A DNA stretch of 64,000 nucleotides. It comes from Pusillimonas minor. GTDB lineage: Bacteria > Pseudomonadota > Gammaproteobacteria > Burkholderiales > Burkholderiaceae_B. Below the pieces are notes generated by a model. The model ran no database searches, was not told the DNA's origin, and saw only the letters and a program-made list of their open reading frames with translations. The stretch is taken from NCBI RefSeq assembly GCF_014237865.1, contig NZ_JACJUU010000001.1, positions 186,001-250,000 of the forward strand, written 5' to 3'. Below are positions 62,627 to 64,000 of this stretch, piece after piece (position 1 is the first letter of the stretch; every line of letters starts with the position of its first letter). Made by a program: the position numbers and the translations under genes.

Positions 62627-62726
62627 TACCACCACCAGTCCCCTGTCCGGGCCAACGCGCCTGTTTCAGAGCAGGCTTCGCGGCTGCTGGCTTCGCTTTC
62701 TCGGGTGCTTTGTCTTTCGTATCCAT
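62562..62726 (-). CDS. Possible small basic protein (54 residues)
   Basis: ATG at 62726 with GAGG 9 nt upstream. Product MDTKDKAPEKAKPAAAKPAL followed by KQARWPGQGTGGGIKSAKSG and a basic end. Lys/Ala/Pro-rich and unfolded-looking, with no family I recognise. It is antisense to the 3' part of the antitoxin remnant. The call rests only on a start, ribosome-binding site and open frame. Confidence 0.3.
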   Translation of the reverse strand: MDTKDKAPEKAKPAAAKPALKQARWPGQGTGGGIKSAKSGHDRKTAGRGAARGR

Positions 62727-63100
62727 TTCAATACCTCATGGTCATGCAGCGACAGCACATTTGCTATCGCCAACCCACCAGCATAGGCCATATCCACGAA
62801 TAAAGCCCGTCTTAGTTTTGGCTACCAGAATTTCTTCGTGGCTGATCAATGAACGAAGCCCTGTTCGAACTTACACCGCCAAGAAGCACATCGATGGGTT
62901 TCGGCAATTGGGTGATTGGCTGGGCAGTGCACACTCTCAACACGCCAACGGTCAAAAAAAATAGCTTGCCGTCGTGCCCGACTAACATGGCCGCCCGCCC
63001 TTCGGGCCAACTGTTGCCTAAATGGAAACAGTTGGTTTGATAAGGAGATACCTGCGTGCATGACCAGGCTTGCACAATAAGCCTTTGGCCAGCGCAGAAA
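62727..63100. other. Stretch without a convincing gene
   Basis: Several overlapping short frames exist, none with a domain, good start or family resemblance. One hairpin is visible: CCAACTGTT (63007-63015) with AACAGTTGG (63027-63035), followed by TTTGATAAGG. The stretch lies between chromosomal genes and the tRNA-derived attachment site and may be decayed sequence. Confidence 0.5.
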
Positions 63101-63136
63101 AGCAAAACGCCAACCCCGAAGGATTGGCGTTTTGCT
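63101..63136 (-). terminator. Terminator of the original tRNA-Asn gene
   Basis: AGCAAAACGCCAA (63101-63113) pairs perfectly with TTGGCGTTTTGCT (63124-63136). On the minus strand the loop holds a CC-TTCG-GG tetraloop and the stem is followed by TTTC. It lies 9 bp beyond the CCA end of the tRNA-Asn fragment in the tRNA reading direction. It could also stop plus-strand transcripts (TTGAATTTTT follows). Confidence 0.85.
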
Positions 63137-63144
63137 TGAATTTT

Positions 63145-63191
63145 TGGCTCCCCGAACTGGGTTCGAACCAGTGACCTGCGGATTAACAGTC
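63145..63191 (-). other. 3' fragment of tRNA-Asn(GTT), prophage attachment-site duplicate
   Basis: On the minus strand GACTGTTAATCCGCAGGTCA leads into CTGGTTCGAACCCAG and TTCGGGGAGCCA. That is the anticodon loop (GTT), variable loop, T arm, acceptor 3' strand and encoded CCA of tRNA-Asn. The D arm and 5' acceptor strand are missing: at 63192 the sequence switches to AT-rich phage-like DNA. So it is not a working tRNA but the core repeat left at one end by integration into a tRNA-Asn gene. The intact tRNA should lie at the other end, beyond the window. Confidence 0.85.
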
Positions 63192-63326
63192 AGGGGGACC
63201 ATAAAAACAAACAAACACAAACCTTTTTTAATCAACAAGTTGCAGCGCCAGCCTGCAGTGACTTGTGAATAAATATACCCCAAATTAAGCCAAAATACCC
63301 ATGTTTAGGGCACGTTTTGGGCACAC

Positions 63327-63539
63327 TCAAGGGCACAACAATTCGTACCGTGCCCGCTCATGCTCCAAATGCCGAAACGGCCGATCCGGCGTCTGCTCCA
63401 TTTCGTCTACCGACCACCACTCGAAAGGCGGCAGCGCCAGTTCGCAATAGTTACCTGTTGGCGGTGTTGCGCAGCCGCTCACGAGCCCGATCACGAAGAT
63501 CGTCAGTAGGTATCTTGTCAAATTTTTGATCTGCTTCAC
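63327..63539 (-). CDS. o-spanin (Rz1-like) lipoprotein, nested
   Basis: 70 residues from a GTG at 63539 giving MKQIKNLTRYLLTIFVIGLV SGC; lipobox VSGC, so an outer-membrane lipoprotein. The mature part is short with Pro-rich ELALPPFEWWSVDEMEQTPD. It starts inside the i-spanin gene in another frame and overlaps it by about 89 bp, the classic Rz/Rz1 arrangement. It would fuse inner and outer membranes in the last step of lysis. Confidence 0.65.
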   Translation of the reverse strand: MKQIKNLTRYLLTIFVIGLVSGCATPPTGNYCELALPPFEWWSVDEMEQTPDRPFRHLEHERARYELLCP

Positions 63540-63696
63540 GAGCCACCCCTCTGGCCTTTCGGCTTTCCTGTTCAATTTTTCGTTCGACCTGGTTAACGCC
63601 AGATCGCTTGCCAGCCACGAAAATGCCAATGATGCCGGCAATAAAGGCCACCAAAGTCGCCGCATAGGGCAATATTGATCCGATGATTTCAGTCAC
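63451..63696 (-). CDS. i-spanin-like (Rz-type) phage membrane protein
   Basis: 81 residues from a GTG that overlaps the endolysin stop as GTGA, with GGAGGG just upstream. One N-terminal membrane helix (ILPYAATLVAFIAGIIGIFV AG) is followed by a charged, probably coiled-coil segment (NQVERKIEQESRKARGVARE ADQKF). It is shorter than lambda Rz (153), so the call rests on topology and on the nested o-spanin gene. Confidence 0.6.
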   Translation of the reverse strand: MTEIIGSILPYAATLVAFIAGIIGIFVAGKRSGVNQVERKIEQESRKARGVAREADQKFDKIPTDDLRDRARERLRNTANR

Positions 63697-64000
63697 ACGC
63701 CCTCCCAAAGGTTAGGCGCCAGACGGCCAGCTTCGAGCTTAGCGGCGACCTTTGCCGCCGCCTCATTCTTTTTGATAAGCCCGTCCTTATTAGCGTCAAG
63801 CCCGGCGTTTTGCCGGTAGGTCGTCGGCATAGTTGCCTTTGTCCACAAAACATAGTCTTCCGGCTTGCCGACGGCCTTGGGCCAGAGAACGGCCATGTAG
63901 ACATCTGAGAGGGTTTTCATCTTGCCCCGGTAAGGGCGAAAGTAAGCGTGCACCCAGTCGAGCTGCTCGAGCACCGTCATCTTGGCCAGCGCCTCAACGC
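63693..64000 (-). CDS. Phage endolysin / lytic transglycosylase, C-terminal part (cut by window)
   Basis: The frame is open to the window edge, so the N-terminal catalytic part is outside. The visible 102 residues contain LEQLDWVHAYFRPYRGKMKT LSDVYMAVLWPKAVGKPEDY and an EF-hand-like loop DANKDGLIKKNE. This pattern occurs in the C-terminal halves of phage lysozyme/transglycosylase-type lysis proteins. Position directly before the spanin genes supports a lysis role. The enzyme class cannot be fixed from this fragment. Confidence 0.65.
   Translation of the reverse strand, partial: VEALAKMTVLEQLDWVHAYFRPYRGKMKTLSDVYMAVLWPKAVGKPEDYVLWTKATMPTTYRQNAGLDANKDGLIKKNEAAAKVAAKLEAGRLAPNLWEGV

Larger units (their letters stand above)
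63145..64000. mobile_element. Left edge of a prophage integrated at tRNA-Asn
   Basis: The element starts at the tRNA-Asn fragment and runs past the window end. Its visible genes form a lysis cassette on the minus strand, endolysin to i-spanin to o-spanin, pointing towards the attachment site. This is the usual position at the end opposite the integrase. About 135 bp between the att repeat and the o-spanin gene are AT-rich and non-coding. Confidence 0.8.

Noticed and set aside
62849-63040. 63-codon plus-strand frame and its antisense frames
   Set aside because: No domain and competing frames of similar length on both strands; probably non-coding or decayed.
63145-63191. Complete tRNA-Asn gene
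   Set aside because: The D arm and 5' acceptor strand are absent, so only a 3' fragment remains.

Overview
The window is a chromosomal segment of a motile Gram-negative betaproteobacterium, most likely Burkholderiales / Alcaligenaceae (Bordetella-Pusillimonas-like). The reasons are an FlhDC-controlled flagellar regulon combined with FlhF, a full mot-che set between flhDC and flhBAF, and a paired FliK-like / FlhB C-terminal paralogue beside fliT. The species assignment is inference from gene content and order. About two thirds of the window (1-43764) is one large flagellar/chemotaxis cluster; the rest is ordinary metabolism and transport, ending in the edge of a prophage.

Flagellar region. 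fliT (5' cut by the window), a FliK-like gene and a 100-residue FlhB C-terminal paralogue come first, then fliE on the minus strand. Divergent from fliE is the tightly overlapping operon fliFGHIJKLMNOPQR (2801-13964), which encodes the MS ring, C ring, export ATPase complex, hook-length ruler and export gate. A BamE-like lipoprotein and a methyl-accepting chemotaxis protein follow on the minus strand, then flgBCDEFGHIJKL (minus, 27157 down to 16227) for rod, hook, P and L rings and hook-filament junction. flgA and flgM-flgN read plus. Last is a long minus-strand series flhD-flhC / motA-motB-cheA-cheW-cheR-cheB-cheY-cheZ / flhB-flhA-flhF. Hairpin terminators separate flhDC from motA and cheZ from flhB. 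Three sigma28-type promoters (TAAA-box, 11-nt gap, GCCG-box) can be read upstream of fliF, flgA and flgM. fliA, flhG, fliC, fliD and fliS are not in the window.

Middle region. After a 676-bp AT-rich gap come glpK, a class I methyltransferase, a TM2-domain membrane protein, a DUF5993-like peptide with dsbB, a ribbon-helix-helix protein, a SulP anion transporter, panD, and a TPP riboswitch controlling a CytX-type hydroxymethylpyrimidine permease. Then come an RcnB-like periplasmic protein, a tandem-fused 4-oxalocrotonate tautomerase homologue, an SbmA/YddA-type ABC exporter and a SirB2-like protein. A minus-strand operon follows: a two-domain PPK2-type polyphosphate:AMP phosphotransferase, a prokaryotic pentameric ligand-gated ion channel, and an EamA transporter. 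A PAS-GGDEF diguanylate cyclase follows.

Right end. A 48-residue TTG-start lipoprotein, a second methyltransferase and a remnant of a CcdA-like antitoxin lead to a stretch with no convincing gene. Then come the terminator and a 47-bp 3' fragment of a tRNA-Asn (minus strand). That fragment is the attachment-site duplicate of a prophage entering the window from the right. Its lysis genes (C-terminal part of an endolysin, i-spanin-like protein, nested o-spanin lipoprotein) read towards the tRNA fragment.

No wholly new multi-gene system is evident. The most unusual items are the ion channel translationally overlapping a polyphosphate kinase gene, a 410-residue extension on FlhF, the duplicated FliK/FlhB switch pair, a duplicated C-ring motif in FliN, duplicated domains in FlgL, and the tiny CPPGQAKK lipoprotein.
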